64,000 bases of DNA from Daphnia pulex (taxonomy: Eukaryota; Arthropoda; Branchiopoda; Diplostraca; Daphniidae): contig NC_060023.1 in the NCBI RefSeq assembly GCF_021134715.1, positions 1,364,001 through 1,428,000 on the forward strand, written 5' to 3'. The notes beneath the pieces are model-generated. The model did no database searches. It was not told the origin of the DNA and saw only the letters and a program-made list of their open reading frames with translations. Both the position numbers and the translations under genes were made by a program. This document shows positions 33,415 to 49,400 of this stretch, piece after piece; position 1 is the first letter of the stretch, and each line of letters starts with the position of its first letter.

Positions 33415-34823
33415 TTAGTTGGAACCAGACGTGGTCGTCGCTAGACGGACCAGGTAATTTACGGCATCATCCGCTTTACAACTTTCACAAAAAAAAAGAA
33501 AAGATCAGATTTATGTCACGAGAAAATGCTTATTTATATACCTTGGGAATATTTTATTGCAGTCGATTCCATTCCAGTCAAAAGGGGCGCGAATCAATTT
33601 GATCATAGCGGTAGATGGACTCAGCCAGCCAGTCGCCATTTTCAACACTACAGCGTTCATCTTTGCTATTGTTCCTGTTACTCCTGTCAATAAAATTCCC
33701 ACATTCTCAGTGCTACGACCAATGGAAGAAATTAATTTCACTTGACAAATATACCTTCCAGAGATGCCCGGCTGTTGATTTCCGTGCAATAAGCAGACCA
33801 AATACAGTCTAAACCTTCGCCATTTGAATCCTTGGAAGCTTTCAGGATATTGTGAGCAGCCCAGAGGTAATCATCGGCCGAATCTTCACCGGCCGCGTTG
33901 TTGACTACATTTTCCACGTCCGTGTTGTTACTGGGTTCGGTGAAAAGCAAGTTCAAACTATTGTAAGTCCAGGGTTGTAGTGCGCTGCTCATGCTTCGGC
34001 CTCTTTCTTCCATCAGGAGCGGATCGACGGGCTCCGATTGCAATTTCAAGAGTCGATCCATTTGGCGAAGAAGAAAGATGCTGAGACTCAAATAACTCAG
34101 CGTCACCCACGAAGAACGATCGGCGCTAATGGCATTCTCGTTGGCTTTCACGTGAGGATCTTCTTCTTGCAAGTCGACGCCAAAGATGCGGCTGACAGTG
34201 TTGAGTAGTTTGCTCATGTTGAAAGAATCGTGATCCCAGTTTCTGATAGACTCATCGACCGGCTGGTAAAAAAGATCCGAGCGTTCGTTGTTTCGATTCG
34301 CCGTTCGGCTCTGCTGCTGCACCAAGGCAGGGCCCCAAACTCGGGAGTCGGGTAGGTCGAAAAAGGATTTGGGCGTCGGGGTTAAATGCTGGCGTTGAGC
34401 CCACTGGCTAGATCCTTCGTTGGCTAAAGTCGCCATAGTTTCAGAACGCTGAACTTTAGCCAAATGGTCCCCGGAAGATGAAGAAACATTGGGGTGAGTG
34501 ATGGGCACAGGTTTTGACGTAGCGACACTGGCAATAATTCGAACAGTTTCCGGATGATCAGACGATCGACTGAAAATGAATCCTCTTCTATCTTTAATCG
34601 ACATCACTGGTTCCGACGTCTCCTGAGTAAGCCAAACAACAAATTAAGTATCAAATGATGAAATAGAAAATTCGATTCAACTTACATTTTTTTTTTGGGA
34701 ATGACTGAACCTGTCGAAAAATCCGCCGACGCCTGCCCAGATGCAGAATGCAATCAATGCAATCGAGGTAACCAGACCAGCCACCACGTAGGAAATTTGT
34801 TTCTTGTTCATAGTAGAAGTCAT
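33415..34823 (-). CDS. Predicted single-pass membrane protein, family not recognised
   Basis: Four coding exons on the minus strand (34,823-34,686; 34,622-33,755; 33,683-33,542; 33,481-33,415), phases 0, 1 and 2, giving 404 residues. A short charged N-terminus precedes a transmembrane segment (about 11-34, ISYVVAGLVTSIALIAFCIW), followed by a long Ser-rich linker and a C-terminal region with conserved-looking cysteines (LDCIWSAYC, NGIDCNKIFPSC). The layout suggests a type II membrane protein or uncleaved signal anchor with an extracytoplasmic C-terminal domain, as in several arthropod proteins of unknown function. The start ATG is preceded by CAT and an upstream frame that ends 17 bases before it. 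Confidence 0.75.
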
Positions 34824-34841
34824 GATGTTTTCTTTTTAACG

Positions 34842-35035
34842 ATTTTTCCGCGAGAACTTGTCGATTAAACGTCTGGCCAGTGGTCCGGCCGTAGAATAAC
34901 TGAAAAATTCTCTTTCATCCTCTTCCGTTCCTACTTTTCCGGCTTCGTTTTTTTCTCTACCACTAGCCGGCAAGGTGTTGTGGCGAACGTTGTCTCTAAT
35001 GGGTGTAATGACTGGTCTTCTGCTGCTTGGTTACG
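34842..35035 (-). other. Open frame ending just upstream of the membrane protein gene
   Basis: The minus strand reads RPVITPIRDNVRHNTLPASG, continues through EREFFSYSTAGPLARRLIDK and ends in FSRKNR and a TAA that lies 17 bases before the next gene's ATG. The composition looks coding. No ATG opens the frame, so it would need an upstream exon; acceptor-like AG sites lie near 35,030. It could be the last exon of a separate gene, an upstream frame in the 5' leader, or part of a two-frame transcript. Confidence 0.35.
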
Positions 35036-35318
35036 AACGGGAAATCAAGCGTGAACATAACAGGTTTCGCTGTCGACGACAACCGCAAAACGTCGTCAGC
35101 CTATAACATCCCCATCTCACGGAGAAAAGAACTAGTCGCCATCATCTGACACTTGCCTATACATAGAAAAAGAGTCCGCCACTCAATTAGCAAAAAAAGC
35201 GATTAGCAATCAAACTTGAGGAAACTTTACAGTTAAAACTTTTGGTGCATTAGAAAAACTAAAAATACATAACGGTCATTTCTCATTTACAGCTATAAAT
35301 CTATCAAAGTTCTACTTA

Positions 35319-35565
35319 CCTGGCTAGCACAAACGACGATCGCCCATAAACAATTGCGTTGCGGGCGGAACAACACGTCCGCGTAACAAAATGGTTTCGG
35401 GGGGGCTCGTAAAAGGTTCAGTTTGATGCATAACAAATAAACGCGTATGAGACAATAGAGCTCTTTAACGATGGATGTAATCCGGTTGAGGAGCCAACCC
35501 GATCGGGCGTCGATTCTTGGCGCAGATAGTGCAAAGACCTCTCGTAAAACGTACCTACCTAGCAA
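35319..35565 (-). other. Exon-like segment with strong splice donor
   Basis: An open minus-strand frame (LREVFALSAPRIDARSGWLL ...) ends at GCTAGCCAG followed by GTAAGTAGAA, a near-perfect donor. It may be a 5' non-coding or coding exon belonging to the transcript of the next gene downstream on this strand. Its frame does not fit directly with the segment at 34,842-35,035. Confidence 0.3.
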
Positions 35566-35842
35566 CGGGCTGCGAGTCTTACCTTAACTTGTCGACATTG
35601 TGGTCGATATGCGGGGGAAAACAAGACGTTCCATAACGCATAACTCGACGCTTGGATGATTTCATCTTACTTCACCGACCAAAGATGGGAACTCCTCCGA
35701 AACAAAAAACCGCCAATCGTGGAATCGGGGGGGATTATTGAACCCTTGTCCGCCTAGGAATACACAACTGCAATATAATTTTCGTTAATGGATGTATTGG
35801 TATTCCCGATGTGGTTGAACAAAATAACAAGAACTCTGGCTA

Positions 35843-38912
<3,070 letters not shown>

Positions 38913-38939
38913 GTCAAAGTGTTTGCCCGAAAGTGTGCG

Positions 38940-40330
38940 GAACTCTACGACGGCAGCTCAATTTCCCACAATGAAAACAATTTGAATCGACAAGAATTTA
39001 ATAAATCATGATTCACACTATCCCAAAAAAGTAGTCAAAATTTGAATTAAAAAATAGAAAAATTGGAAACTTGTTTGATTTGTCAAGAACAAGACAACTG
39101 CACTCGTTGTCGATTCGTGCTAGTTCGTCTGCTAGGAAATAACGTGGGGGTAATTTGCTGCATTGCACAATTTCCAATAAAAGTCCACTCATCGTCAATT
39201 TCTTTTTACAAAAAAAGAAATAATGCTTGATTGGCTTTTGTTAGTCTTCCCGAATTACCTATTTACGTATTCATCCGTTACGATGCCGGCCATTTCTCCA
39301 GTTGAGCATTCCAAAACGTGCCACTTGCCCAACAATGGAAAGAATTTCCCCCGAGTGCGGTGTTTTTCTAAAATAGAAGAGACTAAAGATATGTATTTCC
39401 ACCCATCAGAAAAAAGACGTTATTATCGGCAACTGAAAAAAAAACCGCTCCTTCACGTTTTCTGACAATAGTCTACGCCATAATAACGGCCTGCTAGACG
39501 TATTGATATAACGATTGTCATCTCGACAAACTGTGAAAAACTCGAAGCATGTGCCGACAAGAGAACTTCTTAGCTTTCCCCCCTCCAAAACAACAGCAGG
39601 TAGACTGTTGAAACTTGAAAATAACTCCATCCACAACTGAACCGTTTAAATTATAATTCAAACGGAAGAGAGATGTGTCTAAAAGATATTACAGCGGAGG
39701 AGGGGGGAAGAAGTTAAGACTCTCAAAACAAACGGGACATTTTGACGAAAGCGGGTTCTTCTTTTCTCTCGTCTTTTGTACTACGGTAATGGACGCGACC
39801 GTTATGTGTGCACGTCCAGCAGTTGATGACTCTATAAACATTTTCTGTGCATTTTTTAAAACAAATTTTTCTCCCCCCTCGTCTTCCTGTTTGGTTTGAC
39901 CCTGGTCATAATCTTTCAGTTCTTTTAAACAAGAAACACCACAGCTGTTTTTTAAACAAATGTTTTATTTCTTTAGTTGCAGATGATACGTGTGTAAATG
40001 CCCTGCACTCTTGAATGGGTTCCAGTATGTACACAAAAGACGTGCAACCTGTCGGAACTAAAGACCGCATCCGCTGTTGCATATAGAGCTTCGCGCCCAG
40101 CTGATGTTGTTGTTTCTTTCGGTTCTTCCACTTTCTGACGCAACCGTACAAAACATGTACCTACCTGTAGATGATTACCCTGACGGGGGAGGGGGGTTGC
40201 TCTTCGCCGCGGGACTCGGTCGTCCGTCTCTTTGAGCGATGGGCCAAACACACCGGCAGGCACGCTGTTCCGCCCATTTGACCGCCAGCGACGGAATGAC
40301 GAGTTATTTTGTTTTTACCCTCTTCTTCGG
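38940..40330. other. Intergenic, no gene recognised
   Basis: Spacer between the divergent DHX33 and the Thr-rich cluster. Frames at 39,013-39,198 and 39,223-39,465 are unsupported. Regulatory DNA for both neighbours is expected here. Confidence 0.4.
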
Positions 40331-40480
40331 CTTCTTCGCTGGCATGTTACCTGCACTAGGATATCCTTACATATATGACAGTAGCTCCGGCCTGGGAATC
40401 GCATCAGTTTATTGGGTGCTCGTAGACAAGTTGGACGAGTGGCAAGTCACAAATAAAGAGAAAACCTAAAAAAGACGAAA

Positions 40481-41753
40481 ATGAAATTTCTGTTTATCGT
40501 CGTGTTGGCCAGTGTCCTGATTGTGGATCGCCACTCAACCGAAGCTCAAAACATCTTCTCCAATTTCTTCAACTTGTTCAGCAATTTGGGCAATTTCCAG
40601 CGCGTCAGTCGGCAGCAAACGTCGTCATCCGTGGGCGATGTCGTTGTCACCGTCACCAATGACGCCATCATCGAGACGTCGATTGTCGAGACGACGCTGA
40701 CGGAAACTATGACCATGATCCTGACGGAATGGTCGACTTCGACAGTCAAGGAGGTCCAGTCCGTTCCGGTAGCGCCCATCACTTTCACCGAGTACCAAAT
40801 GGAGACGCAGATCTGCACGACGACGGAATTCAGCATCGAGACCATGTCGGTGACGCTTCCGGCTTCCACAGTGACGACGACGGAGCTGCTGACGTCCATC
40901 GTCACGGAAATCCAGATGGAAACGGTCCAGCTGGAGCCTTCCGTCACGACCGTAACAACGACGGAGGTATCCACCACATCCATGACGACGACAGAGTCTC
41001 CGGTGACCACGACGGAAGTCATCCGCCAAACGGAAACCGTTTCACTTGAGCCAATCACCGTGACGGCGATGGAGACGACAGTCTCGACGGCCACCGTCAC
41101 GGAATCCATGACGGAACTGGTGACATCCGTCGAAACAGCCACCGTTACACTTCCGGAAGTGACTGTGATGTCGACCATGACGGAGGTGGTCACCACTTCG
41201 TCGATGATCACTGAAACCCTGTCCATAACGCTGCCCGTCGAGATTTGCACGTCCACTGTCGAGACCATCACGTTGCCCGTCGAAACGCTTTCCATCACTC
41301 TTCCGGCGGAGGTCAGCACAGTTACCGAAACGGCCACTCTTACGACGACGGAAATTTCCACTCAAATTACAACTGAAATTTCCACTCAAACGACGACTGA
41401 AATTTCCACTCAAACGATCACTGAAATTTCCACGGAGATCGTCCCTACGACGGTGACAGAGACATCAGCTAATACTCAGACAGAGACGGCCGTTCCGGAA
41501 GCGGCTCCAGCCAAACGTCGCCGAAGTGTCCAGCTGGATGATAAAAAAGCCAATCTGAAAATGGCTCCGTAAGTTTATTATTTTCAATCAAAGAATTCAT
41601 TAAATAATTACCAGTAATTTGTTGGCTATTTCCAGGTTAACTCCGTCAGCTGTCACTGCCGTTCCTTACATCATCAAACGATCCATCGACATTGAATCGT
41701 CGTTCATGGAACAGCAGAGCAGACGCTCTCCAATGATCAAGATGGCATCGTAA
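40481..41753 (+). CDS. Secreted Thr/Glu/Val-rich repeat protein 1 (TTE cluster)
   Basis: Two coding exons, 40,481-41,568 and 41,636-41,753, joined by a 67-bp phase-2 intron, giving 401 residues. A signal peptide (1 to about 22, FLFIVVLASVLIV) is followed by a Phe-rich stretch (NIFSNFFNLFSNLGNF) and then a long body of alternating Thr, Val, Glu and Ser (for example TTTEISTQITTEISTQTTTE, an 8-9 residue repeat near the end). A basic KRRR (345-348) resembles a furin-type site. The last exon encodes VPYIIKRSIDIESSF (372 onwards), shared with the other four genes of the cluster. The body should be extended and heavily O-glycosylated, as in mucins or matrix proteins. No known domain is recognised. 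Confidence 0.85.
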
Positions 41754-44700
41754 AACTTCTAAAAATACGCAACAATTCAAACAATTAACACTAACTTATC
41801 TTAATTTCAATTAACTAACACCAATTAATCAGTGTAAATCTCCCTTTAATTTATTCAAAAAACAAACAAACAAAAAATTCAATTCAATATAAAAACTTGA
41901 AAAAAATTTGTCGAAATTCAATTGGCAAAGCTCTGTAACTTATTTTGACTTTCTGACCATTCGCCCTAGAAACAATTCCAGATTGCGCGCGCGCGCGCAT
42001 ATATTATTATCTTTACCTCAAATGTACGGAGAATTGTGCTGATTAGATTTGGATTGAAATTAGGTGAAATAGCGATCGTGGTCACGAAATCGGTCCGGGA
42101 TTTCGGTGGAGAGAGGGGGAGGGTCTCTGTGATATAGTTTCGATAGAATTATTTTTATTATTATTATTATTATTATTTATTATTCCGTAGAAATTCCAGA
42201 ATTATGTAACAAATATTTTATCCCAGTCGGAGAAAAAGCGATTGACCGGCGGCGGAATTTTAAATGGCACGAACTTGTGTGGCGTCTGGGAGAAGCGGGA
42301 GAAAACATGGCGGCGCTTCCGCACTACGGAACGGAATGTAACTGTAAATCGGAAGGTGGCCAGTATTAACGAGAAAGAATAATTATTTTTCCCCTCTTTT
42401 TTTTCCAGGTATTTAAAAACTTTTGGGTAAATAGTTGGTAATTGGGAAACAAGAATGACGCATTTCCTGTCGAAACAAACGTATAGAATAGTTAAACAAA
42501 TTTAATGAGTAACGACCGAGCAATTATTCCGTTAGGAATTTCCAATGGAAGAATCAGCGGAGAAATATTTTTACCAGTGAAAAGAAAAATAGCTAATAAT
42601 ATGCAAAATTGGTGAGCACAACAAATTTATCCCGTCGTCGTGTAAAAAAAGAATGCGCTGGTTCACACAACGGGCGTGCACAGCCATTGTTGAATTATTT
42701 TAGTGGGCGATACGAGTAAAAATACATTTTCTTTTTTCAATAATAATTTGACTGAATTAAGTGTGAGAAAAGATATTTTAAAATGTTTGCATTTTCCCGT
42801 CATCCTGTCCAAATTTTCATTCGACAACATATGGCAAAATCTGTGTCGTCTGCTCGACTGATTAAATTTTAAAAAGGTGCGATAATCAAAAGAATCAAAA
42901 GAAAAAGAGCTGTTATCGGTTAATTTGTTTCACAATTACCAAGTTGAAGATAATGGTGACACGACCGAAATACTTCTGATGCTATCACATCTACTGCTGT
43001 TACATCTAAAGGTAAAATATTAACAAGATTTTGATTTCCTGTACAGGCCATTTGTTCCTTTTGAAATAAATTTTGATTAATCAAAGAAACTCTTACAGGA
43101 CATTTTCAAATTCCTAAATGTTCGTCGACAGTTTCAGCTTTTCTCTTTGAAGACTCAATTCGGGAAAGCAAATGGACCTAAGGTAATATTTCCTAGATCT
43201 TACAAGAGACTCAGTTCTATAAATAACCCATTTAAATAGGCAAACGCTTTTTCGAAAGGGAATTTGCAATGGAATCAGAGATCTGGAAAAAGAAGTTATA
43301 ACGGGATCGCGCTAAATGGACGGAATTCAACGCTGACGTAAGTTCGATTAAATGTCTACCGCAGTAAATGATAATAACGATTTGGGTTCATTAAATTTGA
43401 AACTTATTTCATTTTACGGATCTACTACAGAATCGTTGAGTTATCGGCCAATCGCGAAAAAACTACCCCCAGGAAAAATGTTGAATAAATTTCAAAATTT
43501 GGATACACAAAGAAATTCTTGACCGTTCGTGTAAAATAAGATGAACTCGTTCACACAGGAGATTCGTTGAATTGTTTAGTGTGCGATCTCCGCCCAAAAT
43601 TGATATGAATAAAAATTTTCTTTTTTAGATTTTATTGGACTGTGAATGGGAGAAACTATTAAAGCAAATAGATTGGAAAAGAAAAAGAATCAAAATTCAT
43701 ATATATTTAGAAAGAAAATCTCACGATCGTCGGAGATATACGAGGCGTGACTGAATCACTTGGCCGACATCTTTTTAGCACTTCTTTTTTTTTTTTTTTT
43801 TTAAATGGAGATTATTAAAATGTGCTTGGCTTGCTATACCCCGACACGGCCGGTGACGTGTAAATCTGCTTTGACGGAAGAGCGTTCAACGGCCTGCCGG
43901 TCAAAAGAGCGTGAGTTGTGAGTTTCGAACCGGCCGGCCAGTGCAACTGAGAAGAAGATGAAGAGAGGAAACATAAAGTTGAACGACCGAAAATCTACAC
44001 CTGCGACATACACTACAAGCTATACAACGTATTCTAAATGGGCTGCGCAACACCATGTGGTCCACGCTAACAACAATCAGACACCTGATGAAAATATACT
44101 GATACAACATCCAGTATAAAATGTCCAGATCCCCGCTGCTTTCATTCAAATTTTTACATATTTTTTAACACCAAGTCAATGAAATCCTTTTGTCCATTTC
44201 TTCTTCTTCCGTCATGGAAGATATTCGAATTTTGAAAATGATGGCCGGTGTTCCCGATTTCACAAAAGAGTCTCGGCTCACTAAACTGCGACAGGAGCAA
44301 TAAGAGAAAAGACAATTCCGTGCCGAGTTTGTACATGTCGACGCGAGGGGAAAATTTAGGTTAGCGCCAATATAAGACCAGCGGCCCCGATTAAAAAACC
44401 GAGGGGCTTTCAACCGCAAAACTTTTTGTCTTCACTTTTTGATTCAACAGAATGTAACTCTACTGTACGATACATAGTGTGTAGTTATTAAAAATACTAC
44501 TAGTACCGTATAAATAGGTTGCCGGCCGTTGTGGTGTGACAAGTCAAATTCGCGCGGGAAAGTCGGTCTACTTTGAATTTAATAGGTGGTCCTTTCACCA
44601 AATAAATCGGACGGGGGACTTGGTTAATGCGACACGTGAATAGCACAGCACTGGTATTACAACAGTCAAGCTTTTCAGTTTAATTTGGGGAAAACTGTCA

Positions 44701-46730
44701 AATGAATTATGAACGGTTATATTTTTATAGGCTAATTCATTTTTTGAAAGAATCAAACCAGGTGACCCTAAAAAAAAAAAGAAAATGAGCCGCCAATGAC
44801 CGAGCATAACGCACATACAGGTGTGTATACCGTGAGTGACTTGGTGGAGAAAATGTTTGGCGAATTAAACAAGTTTCCGCTTTCCACAAAAATTTTCTAA
44901 TCGTTTTTCTCTCGATGGAAAACAATTCAAAAAATATTTCTCCCAGCTAAAAACGGACTCCCGAAAATACACGAAATTCCCAGTCCCGTTAGATTAAATA
45001 ACAAGGACTACGGAAAACAAATTAAAAGCAAAATAATACTGTACACACACACAGACAATAACAGTATCACTGTCCGGATGGCTAACATATCCTTACTGCC
45101 CATCTCGAGAGAGCTTTGGCTTATAAAATCTTATTCCCATTCACTTCCCGGTGAAGAAAAAAAAAAAAGATTTTACAACTATCGGATAATCCCGTCGTTT
45201 TCTCCGCTTAATAGAAATATTTTTAATCACTTTCGATTGAAAAATTTAACGGTATAAAATACATTCACGGATGTTGACAAAATTTCCACACGAATCTCTT
45301 TCCCAATCATTACGAATTTGAACAAATATATTGGAATACGACAAACGGTTCAATTTACTCATGTTTTCCTTTTCGATCGGGAGAAAAATCTGCTCTAATC
45401 GAATTAAAGTTAATCGCTAAAATTGATCATCGATTGGCTTTCCAACGAGCGATAAATGGCTCAAAATTCCGGCCACCACTTTAATCTTTTAATAACCTCT
45501 TTTCTCTTTTTTGATCAAAAAAGTTTAAGGGGGGGCCCTTTTTAACTCCAACTGGGAGAAAACCTGCGGTCTCATTTAATTCCTTGTGTAGACGGTTGCT
45601 AGCGTGTCGTGAGCTGTCGTCGCCGGCGTTGCACACAAGAGTCAACAAACTAACAAGCGGCTATTCATCAAAGTCCTTTGGAGCCAAGTTGTTTGCATTT
45701 CGGCGGGAAATTTGAACTTTTTTGAATAGCAAATTAAATTAGTTAACATGTCTTAAATTTTTAGTGGGTCAGTCGCTTAACAAGAAGATGGCCTACAATC
45801 TACAATTCCATTAACTGTTTCTCTACCTGGCTCATACATATCATTTTTTCGACGTCCAGCGTCTCCGCAGGTACCGCAAAAAAATGCCATCCTCCCAGTC
45901 GTGCTGATTGATTTCTAATCAAATAAAAACATGCCCACACACACACCTGGAAGAAATAGAAATAGAATTGACTGGGTTTTTTCTTTTGGCAAATGTCGGA
46001 GGGATTCCAATAACCCAATAAGGCAGTCGAGCGAGATGTAATCCTTATTCTATATAGCGGCCTAAGTTGATAGTCGAGCGCACGGCCATCATTCACTCGG
46101 ACGAGGGAGCCCATCTCATCATCACGTCTGGTCTACATCCACAGCCCGTTGAGAATTGATGATGAGAGAAACATTCCGGGATTCTGATCTACTACGACGA
46201 CGGCCCACTCTGTGTGTGGATAACAATGAGGCCTTCTTTCTTCTCCACAATGAGATAAGAAAAATCGACGCAACGATGAGCTTCTTCTTGCTGCCCAGTC
46301 TAACGGGAAACGGGTACAAGAACATCTGAAAGAAAAGAAACTTTTAACTATTTGATACCGACCGCAGATATAAAGAAGAGAAAGAAGAAAGAGTCGCTAT
46401 TTGTCCCCACAGCAGCAGCAGCAGCCGACCACCACCACCTCCTCCTGGGTTCTGCATCCCAGATCGCGTCCAGATGGCACTTGTTTTTCAATTGGCGGCC
46501 AAGATGAGACCCACACACACATGCAAGAGAGAGATTAGGGAGAAATTGTAGATACTCCGTCCCCATCCAGCAGCAGGAGGGGGGGAGGAATTAAGAGAAA
46601 CACCTTATAAGCATCCGGCCCCTGGGCCCAGCAGCACCGGGTGGGTGTACAGTATACCCAGTAAGATAGGGTGGGGTGGCGGTGGTTGGTTGACGCCTTC
46701 GACTTACTACTACACACACACAGCGGAGCT
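41754..46730. other. Intergenic, no gene recognised
   Basis: About 5 kb with GC/AT dinucleotide repeats (41,985-42,005), a TTA microsatellite (42,152-42,180), a T tract (43,788-43,802) and short unsupported frames. No domain or splice model found. Confidence 0.4.
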
Positions 46731-46742
46731 CAATGGAAGAGA

Positions 46743-46749
46743 TATAAAG
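46743..46749 (+). promoter_or_regulatory. TATA box of TTE gene 2
   Basis: TATAAAG about 170 bp upstream of the start codon. An initiator at the expected distance is not clear. Confidence 0.5.
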
Positions 46750-46915
46750 ATAAGATCCGAGTGCGGCTAGTCAACCAAGTCCATTTGGTGTTGATCAGCC
46801 GTTCAGAGTGGCTCGACTTCGTCTCCGCTGCTGTCCCAACCGATTCCGCCCAGTTTTCCTGCGCAACGTGAACCAATTGTGTGAAATCATTGCTCACCTC
46901 ATCCATCCTTCCATC

Positions 46916-47616
46916 ATGAACAAGTGCTCGTTGTTGATGTTCGTTGTGATTTGCGCCCTGGCCGCACAGAACGCAAGAGTTGCCGATGCCCAGTCGGCCA
47001 ATTTCTTCAGCAATTTCTTCACCATCTTCCGCCGGGCCAGCCGGCCGGGCAGTTCCAAGACCAGCAGCAGTTCCAGCTCCAAGCAGCTCAGCGCCGCTTC
47101 CATCAATCAATGGAGTTCGTTGCCGGAAGTCAAAACCATCACCATGACCATGACGGAAACGGAAACGACAGAGATGATGATCACGTCCACCATGTCGGAA
47201 TTCTTCACCGTCACCGAGACCATCACCGAGCGGCTGATCGCCACTTCGACGCTGACCAGGAAGATGACGGCCACCGCCACTCAGGTCGTCACGTCTTGTC
47301 CCGACCAGGAAATCGGATTGAGGAGGATCAACTGGAAAGAGATCCCAAACAGGATCGAGGAGATTATGAAGCGATCCGGCGTTCCTGCGTGAGTTTTTTT
47401 TTTTAAATTTCTATTTTAGTTTCCTTTTAAATTCATTCATTATAAGACGAATTTGAAAATAGATTGGAATATTCCGCCATTCCGGAAGGCCCTTACATCA
47501 TTAAAGGACGTACTTTTGACATTGAATCGTCCATTGACGGTGACGAACAACAGCAACAGCCCGAGGGTGAATCCAATGAAACGCTAGTTGCTTCCGAAGA
47601 TGAACCATCCGTCTAA
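46916..47616 (+). CDS. Secreted Thr/Glu-rich protein 2 (TTE cluster)
   Basis: Two coding exons, 46,916-47,388 and 47,463-47,616, with a phase-2 intron, giving 208 residues. A signal peptide (1 to about 25, LLMFVVICALAAQNARVADA) is followed by ANFFSNFFTIFRRASRPG, a Ser-rich run, then a Thr/Met/Glu body (TITMTMTETETTEMMITSTM). The final exon carries GPYIIKGRTFDIESS, with a Gly where the other members have an Arg, then an acidic Gln-rich tail unique to this member. It has the same plan as gene 1, so it is a diverged paralogue, probably a secreted structural protein. Confidence 0.85.
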
Positions 47617-49260
47617 ATTTAAATCATTCACAAAATAATTCATTAATTAATTTAATCATACATTTTTTTAAAAAGAGACAAGTCTTAACAAAAATTTAAG
47701 TACATATTTTATAACATTTCAACGTGCTACAAAACTCATCCACCTCCCTCGCTTCATCAGCCGCGGTCGCATTTATTTAAGTATTTGATATTTTTATCCC
47801 TTCTCCCATCCTAAATTAATTATTCGAAGAAAAAGAACGCTAAAAGAAAAATGGACAAAAATTCACGAAGAGATTTTTCGAATTCCCGTTCAATTGTGTG
47901 ACTTTGTGTGTGTGTGTGAATATTATTATAAATATCTATTATATCTACAAGAAAAACCTGTTTTTTTTTTTCGTTTCTGGCTTAGAGACTAGAGAAAAAA
48001 TAGACCCGTTTGACTCTTTACTCGTCCAGGCGGAAAAAAAGTTTGATCGTCAAAATTTTTCTTAATTTTCTTTTTCTTTTTTTCCCAATGGATTCACCAC
48101 CTGTGAGCGGACACTTTCGGGTGAAGGTAAAGTACCTGTTAGTCGGCGGGAAAAAGGGCGGGGTTTGTAATATTATTATTTTTAATTCTTTTCCTTTAAT
48201 CATTGGCAACTACTCCACCTGTTGATTGAGATTCAAACTGTTTCCAACGGACGGCGGTGGAAAGAAGAAATTGGCACCAAATTGGGTCCAGCAGGTGCGT
48301 TGATGCTCCGGGGGTTCGGTTCTTGGGTTTTCTAAATAGCGTCCAAAACAAATGGCGATTGAAGACTGGGCGAGCTATAGAGGAGAGAATAAGAGCACTA
48401 GGCTAGAAAAAAATAATAACGGGGGCGAGTAACACCATTCATCATTCCGGCCGTTGTGTGGTGTGACACGTATAGTAGAAACACACACACAGCCGGCTTT
48501 TATTATTATCCAGTGCGGTCAAAAAGAAATATTTCAGAGAAAATTCACGATAAATTCGGCTATTCTGACACGAAAAACCAAAATTTCTCTCTACACACTA
48601 CATCAGTTGAGAGAAAACCAAAAGGGCTTTAACCCAATGACCTTATATCTATCGACAAAGCTCATAAATCTTGGATAAGGAAATCCAGTTTTCTATTTTG
48701 TTTCGAAAACGTTCAATTTCCTGTTTCATTTGCATTCAGATGGCGAATAATAATAATAAAAGAGAGATCATCAAAATGTACCTTTTAGGGTTCAGCAATC
48801 TATTCCAGATAAATCGCCAGTTTGGTTGTCAACCTCTAACAGGTGGTACGGTCCTGATAAGACAAAAGGTGATGTGACCTACTCCGGGTAAAGAACTTCT
48901 TCTCCATCGTGTATTGACCACACGAGTCCGGATTATTGGCTTCCGTATTCCATTTTCACCTGCAGTTATTTTTTGGGGTACAGGTGAAAAAGAAAACAAA
49001 AATCGTTAATAATAAATAAAAAGAAGAATTTGCGGACCTCAAACCAACCACCTAAAGCGACTCGACCTCTTTTTTCTTTTCTTTACAAGACCTCCCCCCG
49101 TCGATTTTTCTGATGTTTGCCCACCGAAGAAAAAATCGAGAAGAGAAAAAAGTCTGCCGGCCATTTTTTTGAAGGGCCGCAACTCACGAGCTCAAAAAGA
49201 AAAAAAGAAAAGAAAACCCACCTGTGTATATGGACATACCAACCAGCAGCAGTAGACTTG
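47617..49260. other. Intergenic, nothing recognised
   Basis: AT-rich spacer with a GT microsatellite (about 47,905-47,918). No gene seen. Confidence 0.4.
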
Positions 49261-49269
49261 AAGGATACG

Positions 49270-49312
49270 TATAAAAAGGGACGGGCAAGATGTCTACCGG
49301 CACATTCATTCG
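49270..49312 (+). promoter_or_regulatory. Core promoter of TTE gene 3
   Basis: TATAAAAAGG at 49,270 with an initiator-like TCATTC about 37 bp downstream; the start codon is at 49,401. Confidence 0.55.
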
Positions 49313-49400
49313 ACGTCCGTCCTCTGCAACAAGTTTCTCTCCTTCCATCTCGCCAATTCTTTTTCGTGTTCCGTTCGAAATTATTTGTTCAAAAATCAAA

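Noticed and set aside
40239-40469. 76-codon plus-strand frame just before TTE gene 1
   Set aside because: It overlaps the expected promoter and leader of TTE gene 1, ends just before its ATG, and has no recognisable domain or splice link.
40546-41361. Long 271-codon minus-strand frame opposite TTE gene 1
   Set aside because: It is the shadow of the Thr/Glu/Val repeat on the other strand; the plus strand has the signal peptide, splice sites and the family motif.
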